A stretch of DNA of 64,000 nt from Paenibacillus aquistagni (GTDB lineage: Bacteria > Bacillota > Bacilli > Paenibacillales > Paenibacillaceae). A program made the translations under genes and the position numbers. Where the stretch lies: the NCBI RefSeq assembly GCF_900177815.1, contig NZ_FXAZ01000004.1:62001-126000 (forward strand), written 5' to 3'. Each line of letters begins with the position of its first letter. The first letter of the stretch is position 1. The notes below the pieces were generated by a model, which was given only the letters and a program-made list of their open reading frames with translations, made no database searches and had not been told where the DNA came from. Positions 29,457 through 39,156 of the stretch are shown one piece after another.

Positions 29457-29562
29457 AATAGTTGTATTAGACATCAGCTCATCCGTAGATGAATACATTT
29501 TGGGCTTAAAAGGAGGCGATTGTTGAATGTCCAAATTCACGAATCGCCTTCGACAGAATGAA

Positions 29563-29595
29563 AAAAGCGACCTTAATGAGGGTCGCTTTTTCATT
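29563..29595 (+). terminator. Terminator, usable in both directions
   Basis: AAAAGCGACC (29563-29572) and GGTCGCTTTT (29581-29590) with a T-rich right flank and an A-rich left flank. It could end both the vWA gene and the reverse doc relic. Confidence 0.88.
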
Positions 29596-29597
29596 TA

Positions 29598-29822
29598 TCA
29601 TGTCACGTCTATACAATGCTCTTTAATGATTTCAGCTAATTGACTTAATGTATATTTGTTGTTAACCATGTCAACGGTAAGGTCTTCGGCTTTCTGGGGA
29701 TCCATTTTGAAATGTAAGCCGTTATAACGCAGAAAGATCACCATAGCTGTAAAGGCTGTGCGTTTGTTCGCATTGTGAAAAGGATGGTTTTTGCCTAACG
29801 ATTCGAATAGTGCAGCTGATTT
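29598..29822 (-). pseudogene. doc: Truncated Doc toxin (Fic family)
   Basis: The minus strand reads without a stop for 74 codons. It gives the Fic active-site loop HPFHNANKRTAFTAM (canonical HPFxxANKRTA) and the normal Doc C-terminus (FKMDPQKAEDLTVDM, then NNKYTLSQLAEII). An in-frame stop at 29823-29825 and loss of similarity upstream remove the N-terminal half. No phd-like antitoxin is visible; a 47-codon minus-strand frame at 29795-29938 overlaps it but is not recognised. Intact Doc phosphorylates EF-Tu to stop translation. This copy is very probably dead. Confidence 0.85.
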
Positions 29823-29977
29823 TTAGAAGGCCTCTGATCCACAGAAGTTAATGATGCGATATCTTTAAATGGCCGGTTAATTTTACTTTTATCTTGGCCA
29901 CGATTTCTTCGATTTATTGCCTCCGCCTCTAATGTCATTTATAATGTTAGGCTAACAAATAAGGTTAGGAGGAAATT

Positions 29978-31231
29978 ATGGATTTTATTAAACATCAGCT
30001 TGACGGATACGGCATGAGCGAGCAGACTGTGTTTTATCTTTCGAATATCATCATGGTTGTGTTGATATCGGTGGTATGCATTCTGGCAACGATCATTACG
30101 AAAAAAATTGTGCTGCGGATGATCATTCATCTCGTTCAAAACAATAAGTATACCTGGGACAACATCATCGTAGAGAAGAAGCTGTTTCACAAGCTGTCGC
30201 ACCTTGTTCCCGCGATTATTATTTATTATTCTGCGTACGTCTTTCCGTCTGTTCGAGGCTTAATTGAAAAAGCGGCATTGACGTATATGATCGTCGTGAT
30301 GATCTCGGCGTTAAATGCGCTGCTCAATGCGATGGAGGCGATTTATCGTACGTTTGAGGTTTCTAAAATCAGACCGATTAAGGGCTATATACAGGTTGCC
30401 AAGATCGCGCTGTACATTATCGGCGGCATCGTGGTCATCTCGAATCTCATCGGGCAGAATCCGTTGATTATCCTTAGTGGTTTAGGCGCATTATCGGCAG
30501 TGCTGATGCTCGTGTTCAAAGATTCCATTCTGGGTCTGGTAGCTGGCGTGCAATTATCATCAAATGATATGGTGCGCGTAGGCGATTGGATCGAAATGCC
30601 CAAATATAATGCGGACGGCAACGTCATTGACATCACCTTGAATACGGTAAAGGTCATGAATTTTGATAAAACGATTACGATGATCCCAAGCTATGCGCTT
30701 ATCTCGGATTCCTTCAAGAATTGGAGAGGGATGCAGGCGTCTGGCGGCAGAAGAATTAAGCGGAGTGTCTATATTGATACGAGCAGCATCTCTTTCTGCA
30801 CGGAAGACATGATTGCGGCATTCGAGAAGATTCACTACCTTACAGACTATATGACGACAAAAGTAGATGAGATCAACGAGTATAATATGGAGCGCCATAT
30901 TGATACGGACAGCAAGGTGAATGGGAGACAGCTTACGAACATTGGCGTCTTCCGAATCTATATTCTCCAGTATTTACGCAATCATCCCAAAATTCATAAG
31001 GATATGACGCTGATTGTAAGGCAGCTGGCGTCTGGAGATAACGGATTGCCACTGGAAATCTATGCGTTCAGCAATGATACCGATTGGGAAGCCTATGAAG
31101 CGATTCAGGCGGATATCTTCGATCACATTTTTGCAGTAGCTTCTACCTTCGGGCTCCGCGTATTCCAGAACCCAACAGGGCATGATATTGCTCGATTAAA
31201 AGACAGCACGGACTATGTGCGTCAATATTAG
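29978..31231 (+). CDS. MscS-family mechanosensitive channel, YbdG-like
   Basis: A 417-residue membrane protein. Several N-terminal helices (about 20-45, 65-85, 95-115, 138-160) precede the MscS pore helix region, LIILSGLGALSAVLMLVFKDSILGLVAGVQLSSNDMVRVGDWIEM (about 168-212). A beta domain with VIDITLNTVKVMNFDKTITMIPSYALISDSFKNW follows, then a large C-terminal cytoplasmic domain. The length and the C-terminal layout match the YbdG miniconductance type. It would release solutes on hypo-osmotic shock. ATG 29978 follows TTAGGAGGA. Confidence 0.93.
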   Translation: MDFIKHQLDGYGMSEQTVFYLSNIIMVVLISVVCILATIITKKIVLRMIIHLVQNNKYTWDNIIVEKKLFHKLSHLVPAIIIYYSAYVFPSVRGLIEKAALTYMIVVMISALNALLNAMEAIYRTFEVSKIRPIKGYIQVAKIALYIIGGIVVISNLIGQNPLIILSGLGALSAVLMLVFKDSILGLVAGVQLSSNDMVRVGDWIEMPKYNADGNVIDITLNTVKVMNFDKTITMIPSYALISDSFKNWRGMQASGGRRIKRSVYIDTSSISFCTEDMIAAFEKIHYLTDYMTTKVDEINEYNMERHIDTDSKVNGRQLTNIGVFRIYILQYLRNHPKIHKDMTLIVRQLASGDNGLPLEIYAFSNDTDWEAYEAIQADIFDHIFAVASTFGLRVFQNPTGHDIARLKDSTDYVRQY

Positions 31232-31371
31232 GAGTTCGTTCTGCCTATATGCGTCGCACGATTGATTTTTTCAATAAGCTTGGACTTCGACAAATCATGA
31301 CAAAGAAATAACGACCATTTTATGGTATTATTATTTATGGTTAAATGACATAAAATGGGAGTTGCATAACG

Positions 31372-32019
31372 ATGGTAGGGAATGCGACAGTGAAGGAACA
31401 GACGATCTTCGCTCATGTGGGCAATATGATCAAAACAGAGGATCGAGAGATTCGAATGGTAGCCAAGTATGAGGAGCCTTTGGTAGTCGTGCTTGAGAAT
31501 GTGCTTAGCCATGCAGAATGCGATGCGCTCATTGACTATGCCCGAGAGCGATTGCAGCGGTCTAAAATAGGCGGGGGTCGTGAAGTTAGCCAGCTAAGGA
31601 CAAGCAGCGGAGTGTTTTGCGAGGAGAATGAATGGATCACGAGCATTGAAAAGCGAATCTCTCATCTTATGAATATTCCCATTGAGCATGGCGATGGCAT
31701 GCAGATTCTATTTTATGCTCCCGGACAAGAGTACCAGCCCCACTTTGACTTCTTCGCAGACACGAGCCGTGCAAGCGCCAATAATCGAATCAGCACGCTT
31801 GTGATGTATTTGAATGATGTAGAAGAGGGCGGAGAAACCGTATTCCCTATGCTTCAGTTGTCAGTGTTTCCACACAAAGGCATGGCTGTTTATTTCGAAT
31901 ATTTTTACAACAGCGAGGAGTTGAACAAACTTACTCTCCATGCAGGTGCTCCCGTTATCAAAGGGGAGAAATGGGTAGCCACGATGTGGATGCGCAGGCA
32001 AGCCTATCGACTATCCTAG
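31372..32019 (+). CDS. Prolyl 4-hydroxylase-like 2-oxoglutarate/Fe(II) oxygenase
   Basis: A 215-residue protein with the P4Hc double-stranded beta-helix. The Fe ligands are in YQPHFDFF (HxD) and LHAGAPVIKGEKWVATMWMR (distal His and the 2-oxoglutarate-binding Lys). RISTLVMYLNDVEEGGETVFP is the core signature. Bacillus P4H enzymes can hydroxylate collagen-like or EF-Tu peptides in vitro. ATG 31372 follows TGGGAGTTG. No collagen-like gene is nearby, so the substrate is unknown. Confidence 0.9.
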   Translation: MVGNATVKEQTIFAHVGNMIKTEDREIRMVAKYEEPLVVVLENVLSHAECDALIDYARERLQRSKIGGGREVSQLRTSSGVFCEENEWITSIEKRISHLMNIPIEHGDGMQILFYAPGQEYQPHFDFFADTSRASANNRISTLVMYLNDVEEGGETVFPMLQLSVFPHKGMAVYFEYFYNSEELNKLTLHAGAPVIKGEKWVATMWMRRQAYRLS

Positions 32020-32180
32020 CAGCTTGCGTAAAGCACAATAGTGCTTGAACATCAGGGCTGTAACCGTCATTATAATAGTAGTCTCTCATATCGGATGTAC
32101 AAGGAGTAATGACGATTTTTTGCTAAAAAACGTCTATGCTCATCTAACAGAACTTGATTGTCTTGTATGCATGCATGTCA

Positions 32181-32206
32181 AGCCGGCCATAGAAGGTCGG
32201 CTTTTG
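32181..32206 (+). terminator. Terminator-like hairpin ahead of the AraC gene
   Basis: AGCCGGCC (32181-32188) pairs with GGTCGGCT (32195-32202, one G-T), then TTTTG. It lies about 30 bases before the AraC start, so it could be an attenuator or the end of the upstream transcript. Confidence 0.65.
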
Positions 32207-32233
32207 TGATTTGGAGAGAAAGGAGCGCATACG

Positions 32234-33028
32234 TTGATCCAAACATTCGAACCTATTCAGGCTTTGTGCGGCCTTGTGGATTATATATGGGTAATGGACT
32301 TCGAGTTTCTTGAGGACAATTATCGAGAGGATATCATTATGCCGCTCGGGCATGTCAATCTGATTTTTAATTACGGATCTAGGTACAGCTTGGTTGAACA
32401 GGACCTGATGCTTGCAATCCCTGATGTCGCTATCATTGGTCAAATGAAGAGGGCGAAGCATGTTCGATATGGACAGCGGCTGCAGCAGATGGGGGTATCG
32501 TTAACGCCGCTAGGGTATATTCAAATATTCGGTGAGCCCGGTATAGCCCTGACGGAGCGCATTGTACAAGCCTCAGATGTGGGTGCTGGTACGGAAGAAC
32601 TCTATCAAGAGCTGAAAGCGTCTCCAGACATCGAGCAGCAGATCACCGCGGTCCATCAATATCTGCTGCAGCAATTGACGTTGAATAAGGGGGATACCGC
32701 TCGCATAGAGAGCATGCTCTCGTATGTTGAACAAGCATATGAAGACTTGAGTATCGCGAATATGGCAAAAGCCTTTCAGGTATCTGTTAGTACACTGGAG
32801 CGTTTTTTCAAAAAATGGGTGGGGCTGACGCCAAAGGCCTACGGGGATATTGTGAAGTTCAGAAAGCATGCAGAGGATAAAGGCTTGCGAGAAAACATGC
32901 AGGATCACTACTATGACCAATCCCACCTTATTAAGACGTCCAAGCGATTTGCCGGCAAGACGGTCAAGGAGCTTGAGAAGCTGCAGCATGAATTAACACT
33001 GCGCTATGTATGGCAGGATGAATCCTAA
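32234..33028 (+). CDS. AraC-family regulator with DUF6597-type N-terminus
   Basis: A 264-residue protein. The N-terminal domain (about 1-140), beginning FEPIQALCGLVDYIWVMDFEF and including MPLGHVNLIFNYG, is the DUF6597 sensor. The C-terminal AraC double helix-turn-helix (about 160-255) includes SIANMAKAFQVSVSTLERFFKKWVGLTPKAYGDIVKFRKHAE and the second helix near DQSHLIKTSKRFAGKTVKEL. The start is TTG 32234 after GAAAGGAGCGC. Its target is not evident; the next gene, a small membrane protein, is the best candidate from position. Confidence 0.88.
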   Translation: MIQTFEPIQALCGLVDYIWVMDFEFLEDNYREDIIMPLGHVNLIFNYGSRYSLVEQDLMLAIPDVAIIGQMKRAKHVRYGQRLQQMGVSLTPLGYIQIFGEPGIALTERIVQASDVGAGTEELYQELKASPDIEQQITAVHQYLLQQLTLNKGDTARIESMLSYVEQAYEDLSIANMAKAFQVSVSTLERFFKKWVGLTPKAYGDIVKFRKHAEDKGLRENMQDHYYDQSHLIKTSKRFAGKTVKELEKLQHELTLRYVWQDES

Positions 33029-33123
33029 CAGCATCATCTTATCGGTGCTTATTTTTTACAATACAAAGCCCTTTCATTCAGCTAAGCTTGAGATACACCA
33101 ATGAATGAGAGGAAGGAATATAG

Positions 33124-33513
33124 ATGCAGGATATAATGATCATTGCAAGTTTCATTATGTTTTTGAATGTGACACTACTGACAATATTGGTACCGGGAGG
33201 ACCGATTGAGAATAGGGATTTCTCAAAATTAACAGGCGCTGTATTCTGGGGATTTAATGTATTTCTCATTTCACTTGGAATCATGTCGTTTGTTACCTGT
33301 TATCTCTTATTGATCTCACACCCCCACGCCATCTTGATTTCGCAAGTTATCGCAATTCTTTACTTTATCGTATATACCATTGATCTGGCGGGCATGTTCC
33401 CTAAGTCTCCGACGAAAATGTCCAAGCCGCTTATGATGCTTGAGATTATCAATACAGCCATGGCGGTGTTCCTTTTTATCTTTGTGACAGCAGTCAATCA
33501 TATTGGGCTATAA
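33124..33513 (+). CDS. Small four-helix membrane protein, unknown
   Basis: A 129-residue protein that is nearly all hydrophobic, with four predicted helices (about 3-22, 37-60, 68-88, 103-125). I do not recognise a family with confidence. ATG 33124 has a GAGAGGAAGG site. A terminator follows at once. It comes after the AraC regulator on the same strand and may be its target. The next 260 bases hold no gene. Confidence 0.75.
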   Translation: MQDIMIIASFIMFLNVTLLTILVPGGPIENRDFSKLTGAVFWGFNVFLISLGIMSFVTCYLLLISHPHAILISQVIAILYFIVYTIDLAGMFPKSPTKMSKPLMMLEIINTAMAVFLFIFVTAVNHIGL

Positions 33514-33523
33514 GGGCGATAGA

Positions 33524-33547
33524 GGCACCATTCAGGTGTCTTTTTTT
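33524..33547 (+). terminator. Terminator
   Basis: GGCACC (33524-33529) pairs with GGTGTC (33535-33540), five-base loop, then seven T residues. Confidence 0.85.
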
Positions 33548-33803
33548 ATTTCTTTATGTGATTAGATGGACTTCGATCAATATTCAAACAGGATGATACC
33601 AAAAGGGAGCTGCTTCTTGTTGCGGAGCTAAGAAAGTGATTAAATGCACAAGCAAAGAGGCGGTTAGCCGGGGAAAATGGGGTGTCCCGAGCTATCATTT
33701 GTTTCGGAGTGCAAGATTCACTTAACGCAAAAGTTCTAGTGGGAGTTAACGGGGCATTAAAGAGATGAAATGCCTGCGGATTGGAGAGGGGAGCGTTGCG
33801 TCT

Positions 33804-34436
33804 TCACGACGATGCCAGCGCTTCATTGGTGATTCTTTCGATATCGATTGGCGATCTAGAGCCTTCACGAACCATATCAGGTAATATATGATTCAAGAAG
33901 TAGTCCACACAATGCAAATCCATGTTTTTAATCTTAATAAGTGCATGGCGGTACATGGCGATAAATTCTTTTTCGGTATTGCCTCGCTGCAGCTCGGAAA
34001 ATGCCTCATAGATCTGATCCATTTTATCCGCAACCTCTAGGATTTGGCCTTCTATGGAATTGTCTTTGCCCTCGCGAAGCTGTCGATGGAAGATGGGCTT
34101 GAACTCATCTGGTATATGCTCGTTGATGAAATGATCGACCATGCCTTCTTCTACTTGCTGCAGCATGGATCGAAGTTCTAATGAGTAATGTTTTACAGGA
34201 GTCTTAATATCCCCGATAAAAATTTCTCCATAGTCATGGCTGCTTGTTATTTCATAAAGCTTCTTCCAATCGACACTAACGCCATTGCTCTCTTCGATAT
34301 CAGCCAAGGTCTTGGCATACTGCACCACCTTCCATGAATGCTCGGCCACACTATGCTCTTGAAATTTGAACTTCCCTGGGCAGCGAATAATTCGCTCTAG
34401 ATCCGTTAGAGATTGAAAGTACGTATGAATTCCCAT
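33804..34436 (-). CDS. HD-domain phosphohydrolase, YfbR-like 5'-nucleotidase family
   Basis: A 210-residue HD-superfamily protein. The metal ligands are HSVAEHSWKVV (first His), SSHDYGEIFIGDIKTPVKHY (the HD pair, with the GDIKTPVK motif seen in the dNMP nucleotidase YfbR) and a later Asp in LEVADKMDQIYEA. YfbR removes the 5'-phosphate of deoxyribonucleoside monophosphates; the substrate here is inferred from motif likeness only. It is a single minus-strand gene. The start at 34436 follows an AAAGGA site. Confidence 0.85.
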   Translation of the reverse strand: MGIHTYFQSLTDLERIIRCPGKFKFQEHSVAEHSWKVVQYAKTLADIEESNGVSVDWKKLYEITSSHDYGEIFIGDIKTPVKHYSLELRSMLQQVEEGMVDHFINEHIPDEFKPIFHRQLREGKDNSIEGQILEVADKMDQIYEAFSELQRGNTEKEFIAMYRHALIKIKNMDLHCVDYFLNHILPDMVREGSRSPIDIERITNEALASS

Positions 34437-34625
34437 AAATGAATGTCCTTTCTGTGTTAGTAATTGATGATTACGATACTAGTATAAACGTGATTTGTTA
34501 GTGGATGATTAACGCAGATTGCCAATCCTGACCAAAATGTTAACGTGGTATTAAACGTGGGTGAAATAGAGCGATAACATGCGCCGAATAGGATTCGGAT
34601 GCCTCGATTATCCTTCGTTATAGAA

Positions 34626-34655
34626 ACAACCGCCCCGTATGGACGGAGCGGTTGT
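34626..34655 (-). terminator. Terminator-like hairpin downstream of the amidase gene
   Basis: ACAACCGC (34626-34633) with GCGGTTGT (34648-34655), plus CCGT and ACGG in the inner stem with one mismatch. On the minus strand it is followed by TTTCTA. It lies 100 bases after the amidase stop. The remainder of 34437-34754 holds no gene. Confidence 0.65.
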
Positions 34656-34754
34656 CATTTCATAGACTCATTTATCCTGAATCAGCAGCCGATAATATAA
34701 AAAGGGAGAAAGCGAGATGGCAGCTGCTCATTGGGTACATAGCCTATGAAGCTA

Positions 34755-36374
34755 TTATTTGAAGTTCGGTGTATGAGTAGGAACCGTTCTTACTTTCGTT
34801 GCTTGCTCGAAGGAATAAGCAAGATCAAGCAGCTTCTGCTCGGTATAAGCGGGTCCCATGAAGGAGATGCCGATAGGCACACCAGCTTCAGCCATTCCTG
34901 CAGGCACGGTTACTTCTGGGAAGCCTGTTGCAGATGCAACATAGCTTGCAGCATACGTGTCATACGCATTGCATACATAGGTAGGATCTTCTTTGTCAAA
35001 GCGATTCGAAGCTGGGCAGGACATGGTCGGGAACACGATCGCATCCAAGTCGTTGTCCTTCATGAGCTTCTCTACGCTTTTACGTGTTTCGGGAATCACA
35101 TGATTCACGATATTTTTGTACTCATCGGAATTCAATGTCTCAGCCTTTTCCAGCGCTGTCTTCAGGCCATCCAAGCGAGCAGGGTTAACGGGTGTCTTGG
35201 AGTTCAATACCTCAGGCGATTCGCTGATCTTAATGACCTCTTCCAATGTCTTTACGCCGCCAGCAGGAAGGGTGCTCAAGTACTTCTCGAATTGGCTCTT
35301 GAATTCTGCATCGCCGATAGGGCCAAGCGCAGGCGTCCAGAGATACTTCGTACGATCGGAGAACTTCACACGAATGACCTCAGTGCCCATGCTCTCCATC
35401 TTGGCAATGGCTTCTTTCGTGATCGCGTCCACTTCTTCGTTATCGCCAAAGAAATCGACCGCGACACCAACACGCGCTTTCTTCAATGCGGAAGCGTCAA
35501 GTGCCTTCGCATAGGCCTTCACATGCTTGGATGCATCCTTGGTCGCTGCATCTTCTTTGTCAGTTCCCGCCATAGCAGCAAGGACGATGCTTGCATCCTC
35601 AACGCTGCGAGCCAATGGGCCGGTTACATCCAAGGAAAGGGAAGATGGAACCACTCCTGTACGGCTAGTAAGGCCATGCGTTGGTCGGATTCCGACAAGA
35701 CCCGTTACATTCGCAGGTCCTCTAACAGAACCGGAGGTATCGGTACCAAGGCCGAATACCGCGAAGTTAGCGGCTACAGCTGCAGCGCTGCCGCTGCTGG
35801 AACCGGAAGCATCACGGTTGAGGTTGTAAGGGTTAAGCGTCAACCCGCCCATGGAGCTGTAGCCGAGACGTCCATAAGAAGCGGCAAGCTCAGACATATT
35901 CGTTTTAGCGATAACAATCGCGCCAGCATCAATCAACTGCTGCACCGTATATGAATTTTTGAGCGGATATTCATTTTTAAGCGCGACTGAACCAGCGGTT
36001 GTCGGCATGCCAACCACGTCAAAGTTATCCTTCACCACAAATGGGATGCCATGAAGGACGCTTCTTGGGCCCTTGGATGTACGTTCTGCGTCCAATGCCT
36101 TAGCTGTATCAAGCGCCTTCTCGTTGATTGCTGTGATCGCATTTATAGCAGGGCCCTGCTTGTCATAGGCCTCAATACGTTCAAGATAGTACTTTACAAG
36201 TTCTTCTGAAGTCGTCTGCTTGCTATCCAAGGCTTTCGCGACTTCTTCAATGCTTTTTTCAAATGGATCAAATGGAGCCGTTGCTGCTTCTGCATTCGCT
36301 TGATTCCACGGGAGAATCGTCACGACAAGCAAAATAGCTAGTAAAGCTTTGAGGTTCACATATTTTTTACCCAC
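34755..36374 (-). CDS. Secreted amidase (amidase signature family)
   Basis: A 539-residue exported enzyme. A signal peptide (about 1-31, AEAATA region) is followed by the amidase-signature fold. The catalytic Lys is in HGIPFVVKDNFDVVGMPTTAGS, the cis-Ser in the SGSSSGSAAA segment and the Ser nucleophile in GTDTSGSVRGPANVTGLVGIRPT. In common members these loops read GGSSGGS and GTDxGGSxR, so a slightly altered active-site loop is present, but the Lys-Ser-Ser set is intact. Secreted relatives act on peptide amides or acylated amino compounds. The start is GTG 36374 after AGGAGG on the minus strand. Confidence 0.9.
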   Translation of the reverse strand: MGKKYVNLKALLAILLVVTILPWNQANAEAATAPFDPFEKSIEEVAKALDSKQTTSEELVKYYLERIEAYDKQGPAINAITAINEKALDTAKALDAERTSKGPRSVLHGIPFVVKDNFDVVGMPTTAGSVALKNEYPLKNSYTVQQLIDAGAIVIAKTNMSELAASYGRLGYSSMGGLTLNPYNLNRDASGSSSGSAAAVAANFAVFGLGTDTSGSVRGPANVTGLVGIRPTHGLTSRTGVVPSSLSLDVTGPLARSVEDASIVLAAMAGTDKEDAATKDASKHVKAYAKALDASALKKARVGVAVDFFGDNEEVDAITKEAIAKMESMGTEVIRVKFSDRTKYLWTPALGPIGDAEFKSQFEKYLSTLPAGGVKTLEEVIKISESPEVLNSKTPVNPARLDGLKTALEKAETLNSDEYKNIVNHVIPETRKSVEKLMKDNDLDAIVFPTMSCPASNRFDKEDPTYVCNAYDTYAASYVASATGFPEVTVPAGMAEAGVPIGISFMGPAYTEQKLLDLAYSFEQATKVRTVPTHTPNFK

Positions 36375-36515
36375 GTGTCCTGCCTCCTGATGTCTTTAAT
36401 ATAGGTCTTAAAAGTGCGGTTTTTCTCCCCTTCATCCATTATCGTTGATTTCTATCAAAAAATGAATAGAATTCGACAATAGTCCCTAAGATCTATAAAA
36501 AAATTCGACAATATC

Positions 36516-36543
36516 TAACAAACACTGATTTTTCAGCCGATAG
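36516..36543 (+). promoter_or_regulatory. SigD-like motility promoter
   Basis: GCCGATAG (36536-36543) matches the SigD -10 GCCGATAT at seven of eight bases. TAAC (36516-36519) lies 16 bases upstream, near the TAAA and 15-base spacer consensus. It is 50 bases ahead of a chemoreceptor gene, the class of gene this sigma factor controls in Bacillus. Confidence 0.6.
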
Positions 36544-36593
36544 TATGTAAAGAGATATATCATTTGTGCTATACGCATTGGAGGAGAAACATC

Positions 36594-38672
36594 TTGAGAA
36601 ACAAACTGCAGTGGAATCTTAAGCTTCAGCTATTGGTCACCATGGTCGTTCTTGTCCTGCTGTCGACCTTATCACTCGGTCTTGTGATCAATCACCGCGT
36701 GATGAATGACATGGAAGAGAACTTCTATGAGGCGACACGAAAGGAAATCGAGCAGGTCAGCAAGTCAATGGACTTGTACTTTAGCACGATCAATGAATCG
36801 GTGGAATACTTCGCCAAGCATCCTGCTGTAACGAAGATCGACGGTTCAGTTACATCCTATGTAAATGCGGTCGGCGAGGATGGGACGATTCAGATGACTC
36901 CATCGCAGACGCCAGGCATGGAATCACAAATTTACAATTTATTTTTAAACTACGCCAATACACATCCTAATATAGCGTATATCTATCTAGGAACAAAGGA
37001 AGGCGGGTATATTCAATGGCCGGAAGGAACGTCAACAGACAAATTCGATCCAAGACCAAGGGCCTGGTATACTCAAGCCGCAGAGAAGCCGGACAAGGTT
37101 ATGCGTTCAGGCGCTTATGCAGCTTATACGACGAACAGTCCAATTGTAAGTTCTTCAATGACCATTAAGGACAGCGCAGGCAATGTTGTCGGGGTACAAG
37201 GCGTGGATGTCAGCTTGGACTCGTTGACGAAGACGATCAACGACATAAAGATCGGGAAAACAGGGTATGTGATCCTGGCGGACCAGACGGGCACAGTACT
37301 CGCTAATCCGAAAAATCCCGAAACCAACTTCAAAGCGCTTAATGAACTAGGTGTTGAGCAGTTCAATGAGATTGACAAGATGAAAGATAAGAATTTTGAT
37401 ATTGCGATGAATGGAATCAGCCGCACGGCGAGCGTTTATATCTCTCCGGTGACAGGCTGGAAATACATCTCAATCATGGACAAGAGTGAGATCGAAGAGT
37501 CGGTCAAAGTCATTCAAAACATTATTTTCATCGTGATGGCGATCATCGCTGTTATCGCTATCGCTGCTGCTATGTTCTTATCGAATGCGATTACCAAGCC
37601 AATTAATGCAGCGGTAAAACATGTGCAGGAAATTGGCGGCGGCAACCTGACTGTCGATATTCCCGATTCGTTGTTGAAGAAGAAGGGCGAGGTCGGCGCC
37701 ATGGTTCGTGCGATTCATGATATGAAGCAAGATATCCAGAAGATGATTGGCGGAATATCAAGCTCAGGTCATATTGTATCTGAATCTGCTGTCAATCTGG
37801 CTACGAGCATGGATCAGACACAGAAGGCGGCTTCCTTGATTACAGAATCCATCATTCAGTTGGCTTCCGCATCCAGCCATGAAGCAAGCACGGTAATGGA
37901 AGGCTCGGATAAGGTTGAACAGCTTGGCGGTGCGATAGATCAAGTGACGCTGTCCACGCAAGAGATCTTGGATCTTGCTCGCCGAACAAGCGAGCTGAAT
38001 GATCGAGGCATGCTGATCGTAGATGAACTGGTAGGCCGCTTCAACAGCACCCTGCAATCGTCAGAAGATACGGCGCAAGCGATTCAAGATGTAAGCAACA
38101 GTGCAGGCGAGATCAGCAACATCCTATCGACGATTCTTCAGATTTCGAGCCAAACCAATCTCTTGGCGCTGAATGCTTCCATTGAAGCTTCTAGAGCAGG
38201 GGAGCATGGCCGTGGATTTGCGGTGGTTGCATCTGAGATTAGAAAGCTGGCAGAGCAATCTGCGGATGCTGCGAACAATATCAGCAAGATCGTATCGAAT
38301 GTAAGCAATGAGATGGAGGCTGCTGTTGAGGCAATCGGCAACTCTCGTGATTTGTTAATGGAGCAGGAGACAGCCGTTCGGGAGACTGAATCAATCTTCA
38401 ACGATATTAAGGTATCCGTGGATGGACAAATGAGCATGACAGATCAAGTAGAGCAAAATGTTCAACTGATGGTCGATAAACGCCATGAGCTGTCCGATAT
38501 CTTTAACAATATCTCGGCGATTACTGAAGAGAATTCGGCAATCTCTCAAGATGTATCTGCTGCGGCAGAAGAGCAGATGGCGACGATTGATGACGTTACA
38601 GGCTATCTCACACAGCTTAAGGGACTCTCTCAAGATCTAGAGGAAAATATTAAGAAATTCAAGATAGACTAA
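36594..38672 (+). CDS. Methyl-accepting chemotaxis protein with dCACHE sensor
   Basis: A 692-residue chemoreceptor. Membrane helix 1 is at about residues 10-30. The extracellular double CACHE sensor (about 35-300) has the signature [22 protein letters not shown] and [19 protein letters not shown], which commonly binds amino acids. Helix 2 lies at about 303-330, HAMP at about 331-385, and the signalling domain tip at [40 protein letters not shown]. The start is TTG 36594 after GGAGGAG, chosen over an upstream ATG lacking a site. A SigD-like promoter precedes it and a terminator follows. Confidence 0.93.
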   Translation: MRNKLQWNLKLQLLVTMVVLVLLSTLSLGLVINHRVMNDMEENFYEATRKEIEQVSKSMDLYFSTINESVEYFAKHPAVTKIDGSVTSYVNAVGEDGTIQMTPSQTPGMESQIYNLFLNYANTHPNIAYIYLGTKEGGYIQWPEGTSTDKFDPRPRAWYTQAAEKPDKVMRSGAYAAYTTNSPIVSSSMTIKDSAGNVVGVQGVDVSLDSLTKTINDIKIGKTGYVILADQTGTVLANPKNPETNFKALNELGVEQFNEIDKMKDKNFDIAMNGISRTASVYISPVTGWKYISIMDKSEIEESVKVIQNIIFIVMAIIAVIAIAAAMFLSNAITKPINAAVKHVQEIGGGNLTVDIPDSLLKKKGEVGAMVRAIHDMKQDIQKMIGGISSSGHIVSESAVNLATSMDQTQKAASLITESIIQLASASSHEASTVMEGSDKVEQLGGAIDQVTLSTQEILDLARRTSELNDRGMLIVDELVGRFNSTLQSSEDTAQAIQDVSNSAGEISNILSTILQISSQTNLLALNASIEASRAGEHGRGFAVVASEIRKLAEQSADAANNISKIVSNVSNEMEAAVEAIGNSRDLLMEQETAVRETESIFNDIKVSVDGQMSMTDQVEQNVQLMVDKRHELSDIFNNISAITEENSAISQDVSAAAEEQMATIDDVTGYLTQLKGLSQDLEENIKKFKID

Positions 38673-38718
38673 GCAATACTGCTTCAATCACGAGGTTAAT
38701 CGAGGTAAATAGAACCAA

Positions 38719-38778
38719 AGAGCCCGATCGGCAAGGGGAATATCTGATTTTCCACGAGCTTCGTCGGGCTCTTCTTTT
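38719..38778 (+). terminator. Terminator of the dCACHE receptor gene
   Basis: AAGAGCCCGA (38719-38728) pairs perfectly with TCGGGCTCTT (38764-38773), a long AT-rich loop between, then CTTTTTA. Confidence 0.75.
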
Positions 38779-38799
38779 TATTCCTTTTTATGCATCGTA

Positions 38800-39015
38800 T
38801 TACTCTGGAGGGATGCTTTCAATGGCTGTAAAGAACACATCTAAAATATCGCGATCAAAGGTTTCTTTCACATAACTTGTTATATGTTCAAGCTGTTCCT
38901 GACTGTCATATTCCAGACATGCACGGCCTTCGCACCACAACACCGTGCATTGAAAGGCCTCCTTCACTTGCTCTATCACATAATCTTGTGGAATGTGTTC
39001 TCGAATTCTTGCCAA
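38800..39015 (-). CDS. Small protein, unknown
   Basis: I do not recognise this 71-residue protein. It is acidic and mixed alpha/beta in appearance (IREHIPQDYVIEQVKEAF, TSYVKETFDRDILDVFFTA), without a signal peptide or membrane helix. The start is TTG 39015 with AAGGAG ten bases upstream on the minus strand, which supports expression. It is convergent with the chemoreceptor gene. Confidence 0.55.
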   Translation of the reverse strand: MARIREHIPQDYVIEQVKEAFQCTVLWCEGRACLEYDSQEQLEHITSYVKETFDRDILDVFFTAIESIPPE

Positions 39016-39116
39016 GGCTTATGCACTCCTTCTGCAAATCATTTCCTTATTTGTGCAGCTCCTCTTATTGTTTTAAATTTTATCTATTTTGGCGAGGACA
39101 TTTGTCACACTTGAGA

Positions 39117-39156
39117 AAATCAGCAAATCAGCAAATCAGCAAATCAGCAAATGAGC
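39117..39156. repeat. Tandem 8-bp repeat, five units
   Basis: AAATCAGC is repeated four times exactly (39117-39148), followed by a variant AAATGAGC (39149-39156). It lies in a non-coding gap, so it is a candidate variable-number tandem repeat. Confidence 0.9.

Noticed and set aside
33548..33803. Possible gene in the gap before the HD protein
   Set aside because: No reading frame with a start site; nothing recognised in these 256 bases.
39117..39156. CRISPR-like repeat
   Set aside because: The units are 8 bases with no spacers between them, so it is a simple tandem repeat and not CRISPR.
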